This document shows, in pieces, positions 8,896-17,396 of a DNA stretch of 34,392 nt. A model generated the notes under the pieces. It was not told the origin of the DNA, searched no databases, and saw nothing but the letters and a program-made list of their open reading frames with translations. This DNA comes from Psychromonas sp. (GTDB lineage Bacteria > Pseudomonadota > Gammaproteobacteria > Enterobacterales > Psychromonadaceae), in contig JAGLDN010000075.1 in the NCBI GenBank assembly GCA_023145575.1, positions 1 through 34,392 of the forward strand, given 5' to 3'. Within the stretch, counting starts at the first letter, position 1. Each line of letters opens with the position of its first letter. A program made the position numbers and the translations under genes.

Positions 8896-10041
8896 TTACT
8901 CTTCTTTAATTATGTAATGGTGTACAAGTGCAATGAAGAATGAAAGCATGCCAGCAAGCAGTGTTGCTAAAACGACAATTAAAGCACGTTTTGGTGACGT
9001 GCGGTGCAGAGGTTGAGTTACCTCTTGTTGGAAACGAAATGGCATAAAGTTTCTATCTTCTTTATTAATTGTCAACGCATTTAATGCATCAAGTTTAATT
9101 TTAGTTAAAGCAATTTTTGGGTTAAATACACTAGGATCAGAAATTGATTTTAACACTTTGATTTGTGCTTTTAATGCTTTTGAGCCCATATAAATCGGAA
9201 GCAGGGCGTTGTTATCACCAGAATTTTTTTGATAATTTATCACTCCGCCGAGTAACGATATTTTATACGCATAGTCTGTTTTTATAATTTTGGATGCTAA
9301 ATTTAGTTTTGCTGTTTTTATTGCGATATCAAGAGTGCCTGTTAAATCTTTTATTTTGCCGTCCATTAACACAATCAATATCTCATATTGTTTGTTGCGT
9401 ATTTTTTGGCAAATAAATTTAATATAGGCGTTAAGTAATGCTGCAGATAAGCCTGGTGAGTTACTTTGAAGTGAAAGTGAAACAGTCAGATCTTTTTTAT
9501 TGGGGATTGCTTTGATATTTGCTGCCCAGCTATTTAATATATTTTGATAATTATTGGTTTGTACTTTATTTTTAGCAGTTAATTCCTTATCTGCCCTTTG
9601 AATTTGTTTTACTTTTAAGTCTCTCAAAAATATAGGGTTTTGTTGTAAAAAAATCTTTTTATTATCTAGTGAATTAAAGGCGAGGACAAAAGAAGCCAAT
9701 AACTGTTGTGGATCAACTAAAGCATCGAAACGATCTGTTTTTGCATCAAAATCATCTAATATTCCGCTGACTTTTGAAATCGATAGATATAAATCAGTTG
9801 TACTATTATTGTCTGGCTTAATGATTGTAGCTTTTGCATCCCACTTTTGCGGTGCGTGTAAAGCATAAAAAACAGAGCCTATAATGGCAATGGCACACAT
9901 TATAACAGTGAGCCATTTGTAAGCCCATAGTACTTTGATCAGTTCTCGAAGATCGATTTCATCGTCTTGAAAACCTTGTTGATAAGGATCCATGCGTTTA
10001 TCATCAATTTTAGGTGTGTTTTTTGGAGAGGTTGGTTGCAT
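8896..10041 (-). CDS. Wzz-like polysaccharide chain-length determinant
   Basis: A 381-residue protein with the Wzz layout: an N-terminal segment (EIDLRELIKVLWAYKWL) leading into membrane helix 1 (WLTVIMCAIAIIGSVFYAL), a periplasmic region of about 250 residues rich in helices, and a proline-containing stretch (HRTSPKR) before membrane helix 2 (ALIVVLATLLAGMLSFFIAL) near the C-terminus. Such proteins set the number of repeat units in O-antigen or capsule made by the Wzy route. I place the start at 10041 (MQPTSPKN) because GAAGGAAAC precedes it; the longer frame to 10107 would overlap tsaD by 52 bases. No sugar-polymer genes lie next to it, so its role in this cell is inferred. It follows tsaD by 14 bases. 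Confidence 0.8.
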   Translation of the reverse strand: MQPTSPKNTPKIDDKRMDPYQQGFQDDEIDLRELIKVLWAYKWLTVIMCAIAIIGSVFYALHAPQKWDAKATIIKPDNNSTTDLYLSISKVSGILDDFDAKTDRFDALVDPQQLLASFVLAFNSLDNKKIFLQQNPIFLRDLKVKQIQRADKELTAKNKVQTNNYQNILNSWAANIKAIPNKKDLTVSLSLQSNSPGLSAALLNAYIKFICQKIRNKQYEILIVLMDGKIKDLTGTLDIAIKTAKLNLASKIIKTDYAYKISLLGGVINYQKNSGDNNALLPIYMGSKALKAQIKVLKSISDPSVFNPKIALTKIKLDALNALTINKEDRNFMPFRFQQEVTQPLHRTSPKRALIVVLATLLAGMLSFFIALVHHYIIKEE

Positions 10042-10055
10042 TAGGTTTCCTTCAT

Positions 10056-11090
10056 TTATGGGCAGATAACGCGATTGGTAATACTTGCTAATGTATCTAA
10101 AGGCCATCTTGGTCTTGCCTTGATGGCTAACGGTTCAAAATGGCCAGCTTTAAATCTTTGCATGCCCGCGTATGCTATCATAGCGCCGTTGTCGGTACAA
10201 AACTCATTGCGTGGATAAAATGCCTTGCCGCCGCTTTTTTTCATCAACTTCGCGAGCTGATCACGCAATGATTTATTGGCACTTACACCACCTGCAACAA
10301 CAAGGGTTTTTAAACCCGTTTGTTTTAAGGCGCGTTTGCACTTTATAGCAATCGTATCAATCACTGCATCTTGAAAAGCGCGTGCAATGTCCGCTTGAGT
10401 TTGTTGATCATTACCTTCTCTGGCAATGGTTACTGCCGCTGCTGTTTTTAAGCCGCTAAAACTAAAGTCTAAGCCTGGCTTGTTGGTCATTGGACGTGGA
10501 AAAATAAAGCGCTCTGCACTTCCTTTCTCTGCTAATTTTGCAAGGCGAGGCCCCCCTGGATATTCAAGACCTAATAATTTAGCTGTTTTATCAAAAGCTT
10601 CACCTGCCGCGTCATCAATACTTTCACCGAGCAAGGTGTACTCACCAATATTCTCAACTCGTACCATAAGAGTATGCCCACCTGAAACAAGTAATGCTAA
10701 AAAGGGAAATTCAGGTTTTTCATTCTCAAGCATTGGGGCTAGCAGGTGACCTTCCATGTGATGGACAGCAATTGCGGGTTTCCCCCACGCAAAAGCAAGG
10801 CTTCTACCAATGCACGCGCCAACCAAAAGCGCGCCAACAAGGCCAGGTCCAGCAGTAAATGCGATTGCATCTATATCGTTTTTAGAGGAGTTCGCTGATG
10901 CTAATGCTGCTTTAACTAAATGAATAGTTTTACGAACATGATCACGCGAAGCAAGCTCCGGCACAACGCCGCCGTAATCAGCATGAAGCGCAACTTGACT
11001 GTATAATTGATGAGACAACAAGCCACACTTATCATCATAAATGGCAATGCCCGTTTCATCACATGACGTTTCAATGCCTAAAATTCGCAT
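10056..11090 (-). CDS. tsaD: tRNA N6-adenosine threonylcarbamoyltransferase TsaD
   Basis: TsaD transfers the threonylcarbamoyl group to A37 of tRNAs that read ANN codons, acting with TsaB and TsaE on the intermediate made by TsaC. The protein is 344 residues, typical for bacteria. It opens with MRILGIETSCDETGIAIYDD, carries the metal-binding HHMEGH at about residue 110, LALLVSGGHT, the FSFSGLKTA block and VVAGGVSANKSLR, all hallmarks of the ASKHA-fold Kae1/TsaD family. It is divergent from rpsU, as in many gammaproteobacteria, but with a 1.3 kb gap. The wzz-like gene follows on the same strand. Confidence 0.97.
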   Translation of the reverse strand: MRILGIETSCDETGIAIYDDKCGLLSHQLYSQVALHADYGGVVPELASRDHVRKTIHLVKAALASANSSKNDIDAIAFTAGPGLVGALLVGACIGRSLAFAWGKPAIAVHHMEGHLLAPMLENEKPEFPFLALLVSGGHTLMVRVENIGEYTLLGESIDDAAGEAFDKTAKLLGLEYPGGPRLAKLAEKGSAERFIFPRPMTNKPGLDFSFSGLKTAAAVTIAREGNDQQTQADIARAFQDAVIDTIAIKCKRALKQTGLKTLVVAGGVSANKSLRDQLAKLMKKSGGKAFYPRNEFCTDNGAMIAYAGMQRFKAGHFEPLAIKARPRWPLDTLASITNRVICP

Positions 11091-12432
11091 CGGCTCAATG
11101 CCTCTTTTACTATAAGTTTTTCTACGAAGTCGCTATGCGACAAAAAACACATTTAATATTTTGTTTGACTATAAATGCACAGCGACCCGTTGATGCATTT
11201 AATAAGAATATAACGGGTGAACACACAACAGCAACTAAATTTTCAATTTTTTCATCAGCAACTTTTAACAGGCTTAAAATTATAAGGCAGGCCTGCTATT
11301 ATTGTTGCTTATTTTCGCGCAGCGCGGTGAATAAATTATTTTTTTGTTCTTGCGCTTGATACTTTGATAAGTCTGATATCAAATGTTATTTTGCTTAACT
11401 TAAATCTAAATATTCACCGAGAAACAACAGATATGCGTCCCCGTAGGCGGATCTAACACAATCAAGTCAATGAAATTGCTATCATTTCCAACACCCCCAT
11501 GAACTGCCTCTTTCATGTGACAATAGAAACTGTTCGTAATGCCAACATCAACCAACCGCAACTTGATTATAACAGTTACATAAAGTATGTGTTATAGATG
11601 TTACGCTGAAAAAATAGGTTAATTCAAAGCGTAAGTTGAGGTACATGGCGATTCTCTTTACAAAACGTACAATAACGAAGTAAATTATTCTAAGCAGTAA
11701 AATAGAAAATCTATTTATTGAAATTGATCTTAGAAAGGCTAATCAACTATACCTATCGTACCTAAATGTGAAAATTCAGCAAGGGAAATAGTACCAAGGT
11801 GCTAGGCATAAATTCCTAAATAGTTATTCTACATAGAGATTTTATAACAACGTGGGTTGGTATTAGTAGCATTGCCCTGCGGGACACAACCTCGAAAACA
11901 AAGACTGCGGTACAATAATTAAAAAGTGAACAACAATGACCTGATATTGTACCTTATTCTGATCATCGAGCATGAGCCTAACAACGCATATTTACGTTAC
12001 ATGGGTATAAATTGCTACGCGTTCATTATTTTTGCTGACTTTCACATTATCTTCTGAATTTCGATACTATAGTGCGAAAACACACCAAAATTCTTTATAA
12101 ATTAATATTTCAATTTAGCGCTCGATATTTAAACATTTCATGACTATATTTGATAAATGCAAACTGGGTTTTACCACTGTATTGCATACTCATAATAGAC
12201 AACCGTATGTTATACCAATTACATTCCTTGCGCCTTGCTATGGCATTATAGTGAGTACATTTTAAAGCAACAAACCATATACTGGCAGTGTAAAAATTTT
12301 CTTTTAGTTTATTTTTTAGGTCTTTCTTTACATTTACATAAAAAAGTTTAAAATGTCATATATGTTTTATGTATACTATATTTTCTATACACTGGTCACT
12401 TAACGGCCGCAATAACTAAAGGTAATAAGCAT
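11091..12432. other. 1.3 kb gap between tsaD and rpsU with repeat debris
   Basis: No convincing gene. A 98-codon frame at 11063-11359 has no recognisable features and overlaps the tsaD start. A dispersed-repeat right end (tttacgttacatgggtataa) lies at 11991-12012, preceded by decayed element sequence from about 11860. The stretch 12205-12250 (ataccaattacattccttgc) resembles MITE-type ends. The rest, including 11400-11850, shows nothing I can name. Confidence 0.5.
12327..12354 (+). promoter_or_regulatory. Candidate rpsU promoter
   Basis: TTTACA (12327-12332) and TAAAAT (12349-12354) are spaced by 16 bases, about 80 bases before rpsU. A second AT-rich box, TATACT, follows near 12372. Which is used cannot be told from sequence. 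Confidence 0.4.
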
Positions 12433-12648
12433 ATGCCAGTAATTAAACTTCGTGAAAATGAACCCTTTGACGTAGCACTACGTCGTTTTAAACGCTCTTG
12501 TGAAAAAGCAGGTATCTTAGCTGAAACACGTAAACGTGAATATTTTGAGAAACCAACAACAGTACGTAAACGTGCAAAAGCTGCCGCAGTTAAACGTCAT
12601 TTGAAAAAACTTTCTCGTGAAAATGCTCGCCGCGTCCGACTTTATTAA
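12433..12648 (+). CDS. rpsU: 30S ribosomal protein bS21
   Basis: A 71-residue, strongly basic small-subunit protein, the same length as E. coli bS21. It begins MPVIKLRENEPFDVALRRFK and has the family's RSCEKAGI and C-terminal RENARRVRLY. bS21 helps initiation by the 30S subunit near the anti-Shine-Dalgarno region. It is the first gene of the rpsU-yqeY-dnaG group; AAAGGTAATA supplies the ribosome site. Confidence 0.97.
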   Translation: MPVIKLRENEPFDVALRRFKRSCEKAGILAETRKREYFEKPTTVRKRAKAAAVKRHLKKLSRENARRVRLY

Positions 12649-12656
12649 AGATCGTC

Positions 12657-13100
12657 ATGTCTTTAAAAATAAAATTAAAAGAGCAACAGATCGCTGCGAT
12701 GCGGGCGAAAGATAAGCTTCGTTTAGGCACACTTCGTATGCTTATGGCGGCGATAAAGCAAATAGAAATTGATGAGCGTATTGAGCTTGATGATGATGCA
12801 GTGACCGCTGTAATTATTAAATCTGTTAAACAACGTAAAGATTCAATTTCGCAATTTGAAAAAGCTGAACGTTTTGATCTCGTTGGCATAGAAAAAGATG
12901 AGCTTTCTATATTGCAAGAATTTTTGCCTCAACCACTCAGTTCAGAGCAAGTCAACGCGTTGATTGAACAGGCTATCGCTGCAGCTAAAGCAACTAGCAT
13001 GCAAGATATGGGCAAAGTAATGGGTATGCTTAAAAAGGATATTCAAGGACGAGCAGATATGGGTGAAGTGAGTGGACTTGTAAGGTCAATTTTAGCTTAA
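12657..13100 (+). CDS. yqeY: GatB/YqeY domain protein
   Basis: A 147-residue protein of the YqeY family, an all-helical relative of the C-terminal tail of GatB, the tRNA-binding part of Asp/Glu-tRNA amidotransferase. The start MSLKIKLKEQQIAAMRAKDK, the LGTLRMLMAAIKQIEID block and the C-terminal MQDMGKVMGMLKKDIQGRAD are typical. Its cellular role is not settled in bacteria. It starts eight bases after rpsU with a poor ribosome site, so it probably depends on read-through translation from rpsU. The rpsU-yqeY-dnaG order is common in gammaproteobacteria. Confidence 0.93.
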   Translation: MSLKIKLKEQQIAAMRAKDKLRLGTLRMLMAAIKQIEIDERIELDDDAVTAVIIKSVKQRKDSISQFEKAERFDLVGIEKDELSILQEFLPQPLSSEQVNALIEQAIAAAKATSMQDMGKVMGMLKKDIQGRADMGEVSGLVRSILA

Positions 13101-13490
13101 CCTTGCTTTCTTTTTTGATACTTAAAGCCGCAGCATAAAAAAGTATACTGTTTTTATTTTAAGTATGTACCCATATGGCGTAAAGATACTCTGCCAGGCT
13201 TTAGCTCTTAGGTCAGATCAAAGCATAACAGCCGACCTATCAACAGTTAGCTAAGCTTAGGCTTTGCCTACCAAATTAACTAAAACATGTCATTGGCAAT
13301 ACATGAGTATATACCCATGTTGCTTCAATATGCATCATTTATCCATCAGATCACGGACCAAAAAAGACACAACATTCTCCCAACATTCGAGAGCAACGCT
13401 AATCGTTGATAGATCAAATCATCAACCTTGCTTTGGCATCCAAGCTTACGCATGATTAAGCATTGTATAATCGTTATAAAGAGGAATTAA
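13101..13490. repeat. yqeY-dnaG gap filled by two dispersed-repeat pieces
   Basis: The first piece starts at about 13163 (atgtacccatatggcgtaaa) and carries the internal block ggtcagatcaaagcataaca; the second starts at 13307 (tatatacccatgttgcttca) and carries ggaccaaaaaagacacaaca and a gctaatcgttgatag block. Both are left-hand halves of the window's dispersed element. A GAGGAAT ribosome site lies just ahead of dnaG. Confidence 0.6.
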
Positions 13491-15248
13491 ATGGCTGGTC
13501 GAATTCCAAAATACTTCATTGATGATCTTCTTGCACGAACAGATATTGTTGATGTTATCGAAAGTCGTATTAAACTCAAAAAAAATGGCAAAAGCTATCG
13601 CGCAAGTTGTCCGTTTCATAATGGTAACAATAAATCTTCATTTTCAGTAAATAGCGAAGCGCAGTTTTATCATTGTTTTAACTGTGGTGCTAACGGTAAT
13701 GTATTATCATTTTTAATGGAATATGATGGTATTGAATTTGTCGATGCCATTGAAAGTCTTGCCGATCAACTTTCTGTCAATGTGATCCGTGAAGAGGAAA
13801 CAAATTATCAAAGCCACCCTACTCCCTATGTAGATCGTAAAGATATGTACCTATTAATGGCCGATATAATGCGATTTTATCAACAACAACTACGTCATCA
13901 TGTAAATAGCGCAAAAGTAATTAATTACTTGAAAAGTCGAGGCCTTTCAGGAGAAACAGTAAAACATTTTAAGATTGGTTATTCTCCGCCAGGATGGGAT
14001 GAACTCAGAAAACGTTATGCCACCTCAAGCGAACTTGAATTACAACTGGTTGAATCTGGAGTGCTGATAAGCAAAAGTGTAGGTGTAAGTGCGGGTGCGA
14101 GTGGCAGTTATGATCGTTTTCGTGACCGTTTAATGTTTCCAATCATTGATAGGCGTGGACGCGTTTGTGGCTTTGGTGGGCGTGTTTTAGATAACCAAGA
14201 GCCTAAATATTTAAACTCCCCTGAAACCCCTATTTTCCATAAAGGCAAAGAGCTTTACGGTTTATATCAGGTAAAACAAGCACATAAAGATATACAACGC
14301 ATTTTAGTAACTGAGGGCTACATGGACGTTGTTGCATTACAGCAATTTGGCATCGATTACGCCGTTGCATCGTTAGGCACAGCAACCACACCCGATCATA
14401 TAAAACTTTTATTTAGAAGTACCAGTGAAATAGTCTGTTGTTTTGATGGTGACAAAGCGGGAAAAGATGCCGCATGGCGTGCATTAAATAATGCCTTAGG
14501 GCATCTTCAAGATGGTCGTATGTTACGCTTTATGTTTTTGGCAGATGGGGAGGATCCAGATAGCTTTATCCAAAAAGAGGGGAAATCTGCTTTTGAGCTA
14601 CTTGTTGAAAATGCTCAGCCTTTATCCGATTTTTTATTCGAACAGATCCTTTCACAGGTCGATATGCGACATAATGATAGTAAATCAAAGCTAGCACAGT
14701 TAGCTATCCCGCTGATCAGTAAATTACAAGCCACAGTTTTTAGAGAAATGATGGAAGAGAAATTAACAAAATTACTGGGTATTGAAAAAGAAGGATTAAA
14801 AAAATTATTACCCGCAGCCTCCATACTTGTGAAGCCGAAGAAGCAAAAATCAACGCCAATGCGTCTTGCTATTTCTATTTTATTACAACACCCTAAATTA
14901 GCTTTTTCGCTGCCTTTATTCCCTGAATTTAAAATTATAGATCTTCCTGGAATAAATTTATTATGTGAAATCCTTGATATTTGCCGAGCTCGTCAGGATC
15001 TTAGTACTGGTCAATTACTTGAAAATTGGCGCGATAAACCTGAGTATAGTAATTTAAGTAAACTCGCGATTTGGAATAACGATGTTGAAGAAGATAAGCA
15101 TGAAGATGTTTTCTTTGATATTTTAGAAAATTTTCTAACGATCCACATCAAAACTAAAATTGAAAAATTAAAATTAAAGGAGCGATCGGGGAAAATATTA
15201 TCAAGTATTGAAAAAAAAGAACTTGTGACACTTTTAATGGAGCAATGA
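13491..15248 (+). CDS. dnaG: DNA primase DnaG
   Basis: DnaG makes the RNA primers for DNA replication with the DnaB helicase. The 585-residue protein has the CHC2 zinc finger with C40, H43, C62 and C65 (CPFHNGNN, YHCFNCGANG). The RNA polymerase core follows (RFRDRLMFPIIDRRGRVCGF), then the Toprim domain with the catalytic Glu in LVTEGYMDVVAL and the metal-binding DGDKAGKDAAWRAL. The C-terminal part is helical, as expected for the DnaB-binding domain, and poorly conserved. Length is close to the E. coli 581 residues. It follows rpsU and yqeY, but the rpoD that usually comes next is absent. Confidence 0.97.
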   Translation: MAGRIPKYFIDDLLARTDIVDVIESRIKLKKNGKSYRASCPFHNGNNKSSFSVNSEAQFYHCFNCGANGNVLSFLMEYDGIEFVDAIESLADQLSVNVIREEETNYQSHPTPYVDRKDMYLLMADIMRFYQQQLRHHVNSAKVINYLKSRGLSGETVKHFKIGYSPPGWDELRKRYATSSELELQLVESGVLISKSVGVSAGASGSYDRFRDRLMFPIIDRRGRVCGFGGRVLDNQEPKYLNSPETPIFHKGKELYGLYQVKQAHKDIQRILVTEGYMDVVALQQFGIDYAVASLGTATTPDHIKLLFRSTSEIVCCFDGDKAGKDAAWRALNNALGHLQDGRMLRFMFLADGEDPDSFIQKEGKSAFELLVENAQPLSDFLFEQILSQVDMRHNDSKSKLAQLAIPLISKLQATVFREMMEEKLTKLLGIEKEGLKKLLPAASILVKPKKQKSTPMRLAISILLQHPKLAFSLPLFPEFKIIDLPGINLLCEILDICRARQDLSTGQLLENWRDKPEYSNLSKLAIWNNDVEEDKHEDVFFDILENFLTIHIKTKIEKLKLKERSGKILSSIEKKELVTLLMEQ

Positions 15249-15251
15249 GCG

Positions 15252-15660
15252 TTATATACCCATGTGACTTCAAAACGCTTTGTCAGGCGGTTGATAGAAC
15301 ATCAGTGCAAAACTTAACATTAAACCTATCTCCGATTATCTTTGCTAATCATTTGTCGATATTATTAACGTAAAATATTAATTCTCGATTGGTTAGTTTA
15401 TTTTCGATTGTTGTAACTAGGTGGACTTGTTTTCATAATAAGCCGAGCGGGCTATACGCAGTGCTTGGATCCTTACACCAATCAACAAAGTTATAAAATT
15501 TCGGTTAAAACGATTCGTAAGGAATTAAAGTCTTTATTTAAAGTCTCCCATCAAATGATTAACCAAGTTAATCATCGAGAGGGAAATTTTATGCCTCGGA
15601 TCTTGTCACAATTTACCGATCTAACTTTTCATCATTAGCCTGCATGGAGATATCATGGGT
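15252..15660. mobile_element. Dispersed inverted-repeat element (copy B), about 400 bases
   Basis: The left end reads tatacccatgtgacttcaaa at 15254 and the right end, read in reverse, is cacccatgatatctccatgc, a decayed counterpart. Inside are the hairpin gattaaccaagttaatc, then atcgagag, aattttatgcctcgg and atttaccgatctaacttttc, shared with copies at 4024 and 30221. The right end supplies the stop codon and last residues of the neighbouring minus-strand gene. No coding capacity. Confidence 0.65.
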
Positions 15661-16348
15661 GTTTAACGAGCACAGCATTTATATCTATGATATTACGTTG
15701 ATAGCGAAACTTCACCATTTTATAGTTCATACTCGGCGCAAACCAGATTTGTAAAACACGGTCGTTTTTTCGTGCTTGCACCACCTTAAGTGTGTTAATT
15801 TTGCCAAACCTAGTCTTGATCATTTCCTGTCCAGTTACCATAAAAAAATAATGAGCCACCTTTGTAGAGGTCTGCATATAAAAATCAAAATGTGTTTCCC
15901 TAGCCTTTAAAGCCTCGCCTATTTGAAGAACAACAGCATTAAAATCGATTATTTGGTTGTTTTTATCTGTGAATGTCTGCTTTTTACCATTATTATTAAT
16001 GATGACTTTGTGACCATCTTTAAAGAAATTAGCCGTCATATTCACATTGGAAAATCCCTTACTGACTCTGCTGAAATTTTTTGTAAGTATTTTTTTTGAT
16101 AATTGATCTCGATAGATGTTGGATTCCTGAGAACCACTAAAATCAATATACAACAATGACATATCAGCTGATGTTCTCACCACGCCTTTTTGTCCATCCC
16201 AATTAATATCAACAACAAGTTGCCCTAGTCCTATTTTTTTATACGATATATCATATACATAGCCATGTGTGTTGGCGGTTGATTTCTGAATAAAAATAGG
16301 GGTTGCTAACATAATGATAAACAATATTAAAATTTGTCTTTTAAACAT
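15653..16348 (-). CDS. Exported DUF3108-like protein
   Basis: A 231-residue protein with an N-terminal signal sequence (MFKRQILILFIIMLATPIFI, cleavage probably after STANT or nearby) and no further membrane segment, so likely periplasmic. The middle and end fit DUF3108/DUF6134-type proteins: ISYKKIGLGQLVVDINW near the start, then KTRFGKINTLKVVQARK and LQIWFAPSMNYKMVKFRY at the end. The function of this family is not established. I set the start at 16348, where AAAGGAG precedes the ATG and the start overlaps the sufE stop by eight bases, so it is translationally coupled to sufE. The last residues and stop lie in the end of a dispersed element, so the native C-terminus may have been altered. 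Confidence 0.75.
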   Translation of the reverse strand: MFKRQILILFIIMLATPIFIQKSTANTHGYVYDISYKKIGLGQLVVDINWDGQKGVVRTSADMSLLYIDFSGSQESNIYRDQLSKKILTKNFSRVSKGFSNVNMTANFFKDGHKVIINNNGKKQTFTDKNNQIIDFNAVVLQIGEALKARETHFDFYMQTSTKVAHYFFMVTGQEMIKTRFGKINTLKVVQARKNDRVLQIWFAPSMNYKMVKFRYQRNIIDINAVLVKHP

Positions 16349-16760
16349 TATTTTCTCCTTTGATTTTATTAGCAATCGCATAGAAACCATTAGTACGAGA
16401 GGGACTTAACTGATTAAGTAAACCTAATGAGCTGAAGATAGACTCAACATCTATATCTTGAATTTCTAACCCGCTTTTATCTTGATAAATAATCAATAAA
16501 ATCATCATCAAGCCCCTAACAATTCGGCTGTCACTATACATTCTTAAATGTTGTACTTCTCCGTTCTCTGTATGTATTTTTTCAATTATCAACCAAGCTA
16601 GGCTTTCGCAACCTTGTACCTGCCTCGCAGGTGTTTTTTCATTTTCAGGAAATAATGGTAATTTATTCCCTAACTCAATAATCAATTTAAATTGTTTATC
16701 CCACGATTTATTGTCATCAAACTGAGCGAGTAATGTATCTATTTCCATTAAAGCTGTCAT
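16341..16760 (-). CDS. SufE/CsdE-family sulfur-acceptor protein
   Basis: A 139-residue protein of the SufE family, which takes persulfide sulfur from a cysteine desulfurase (SufS or CsdA) and raises its activity in iron-sulfur cluster or other sulfur transfer. The family pattern is clear: WDKQFKLIIELGNKLP near residue 20, ARQVQGCESLAWL holding the active Cys at about residue 62, YSDSRIVRGLMMILL, and LLNQLSPSRTNGFYAI. It could be SufE or CsdE; no desulfurase or suf gene is nearby to decide. GGTGGGGG precedes the ATG. It overlaps the DUF3108-like gene. A broken 5' copy of the same gene lies at 26328-26637, on the other side of the peptide cluster. Confidence 0.92.
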   Translation of the reverse strand: MTALMEIDTLLAQFDDNKSWDKQFKLIIELGNKLPLFPENEKTPARQVQGCESLAWLIIEKIHTENGEVQHLRMYSDSRIVRGLMMILLIIYQDKSGLEIQDIDVESIFSSLGLLNQLSPSRTNGFYAIANKIKGENNV

Positions 16761-16807
16761 TATACCCCCACCTTTTTTTCACATATTAACGCCATGCGCG
16801 ACATTAA

Positions 16808-16902
16808 GCATTGATAGCATTGATAGCATTGATAGCATTGATAGCATTGATAGCATTGATAGCATTGATAGCATTGATAGCATTGATAGCATTGATAGCA
16901 TT
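16808..16902. repeat. 9-base tandem repeat (VNTR), 10 full copies
   Basis: The unit GCATTGATA is repeated perfectly ten times from 16808 to 16897, with a partial eleventh (gcatt). On the minus strand it lies between candidate sufE promoters and the sufE ATG, so it would sit in the 5' leader. It could also be read as a short Asn-Ala-Ile repeat at the end of an 84-codon frame (16804-17058), but that frame shows no other sign of being a gene. Perfect copies suggest recent slippage. Confidence 0.95.
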
Positions 16903-16963
16903 TTCAAATTGTAGCACTTTTTTTAGTGAAATATTGGCATGCCTACCTAGCCAGTGAGCTAAT

Positions 16964-16994
16964 ATTGTACGCTTAATCGACCTGATAAAGTCAA
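16964..16994 (-). promoter_or_regulatory. Candidate sufE promoter
   Basis: Minus-strand TTGACT (16994-16989) and TACAAT (16969-16964) are 19 bases apart, longer than ideal. A second TACAAT lies closer to the gene at 16913-16908 with a weak -35. Either would place the 9-base repeat array in the transcribed leader of sufE. Confidence 0.35.
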
Positions 16995-17058
16995 CGTTTT
17001 TCGAAACCATAACTTTTTCATATTCAATTGAGCAGAGAATTGACCAATAACCATTCAA

Positions 17059-17304
17059 CTAACCTGCCTGATTTGTTTAAAAAACACGCTTGGTTTACTC
17101 TGCCTATTCTATCGTACTGGTATTTCAAACTTTAAATCTTCTCGCTATCTATTCCCGTTATCAAACAAAGTGAAAAAATATGAAACATCCAATTTATTGA
17201 TGGTAAAACATTAAAAGCAAATAAAAAAATTTATTTCATCATTTGAAAAGGGAAAATATAAAGTTCTTTTTTTGTGTTTATATTCCAATAAATGAAATAA
17301 CCCG
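17059..17304. other. AT-rich region upstream of the peptide cluster promoter
   Basis: Very AT-rich, no gene recognised. It separates the divergent sufE and peptide-cluster transcripts. The related words attccaataaatgaaat and atttcatcatttg near 17238 and 17281 could form weak inverted repeats, but no known operator is recognised. Confidence 0.4.
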
Positions 17305-17333
17305 TTGATTTTCAGGTATCCCTATAATACAAT
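17305..17333 (+). promoter_or_regulatory. Promoter of the peptide cluster
   Basis: TTGATT (17305-17310) and TACAAT (17328-17333) are separated by 17 bases. An overlapping TATAAT (17323-17328) adds to the AT-rich melting region. The start of transcription would be about 55 bases before the precursor gene. Confidence 0.6.
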
Positions 17334-17396
17334 TTAATTGAAATTAAGATTCAAAAATACGCTTAAATTTAATCAAGTATTTACATGGAGAATAAA

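Noticed and set aside
11063..11359. A 98-codon plus-strand frame beside tsaD
   Set aside because: It overlaps the tsaD start on the opposite strand, has no ribosome site, and its composition looks random.
13110..13165. Terminator after yqeY (AGTATACT with flanking A and T runs)
   Set aside because: The palindrome has no loop and a short stem, so it is a poor terminator.
16808..16902. CRISPR-like array
   Set aside because: Units are 9 bases and contiguous, with no spacers; it is a simple tandem repeat.
16804..17058. An 84-codon minus-strand frame ending in repeated Asn-Ala-Ile
   Set aside because: The second half is only the 9-base repeat read in frame and the first half matches nothing I know. 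It has no good ribosome site and overlaps likely sufE promoter boxes, so I treat it as leader DNA.
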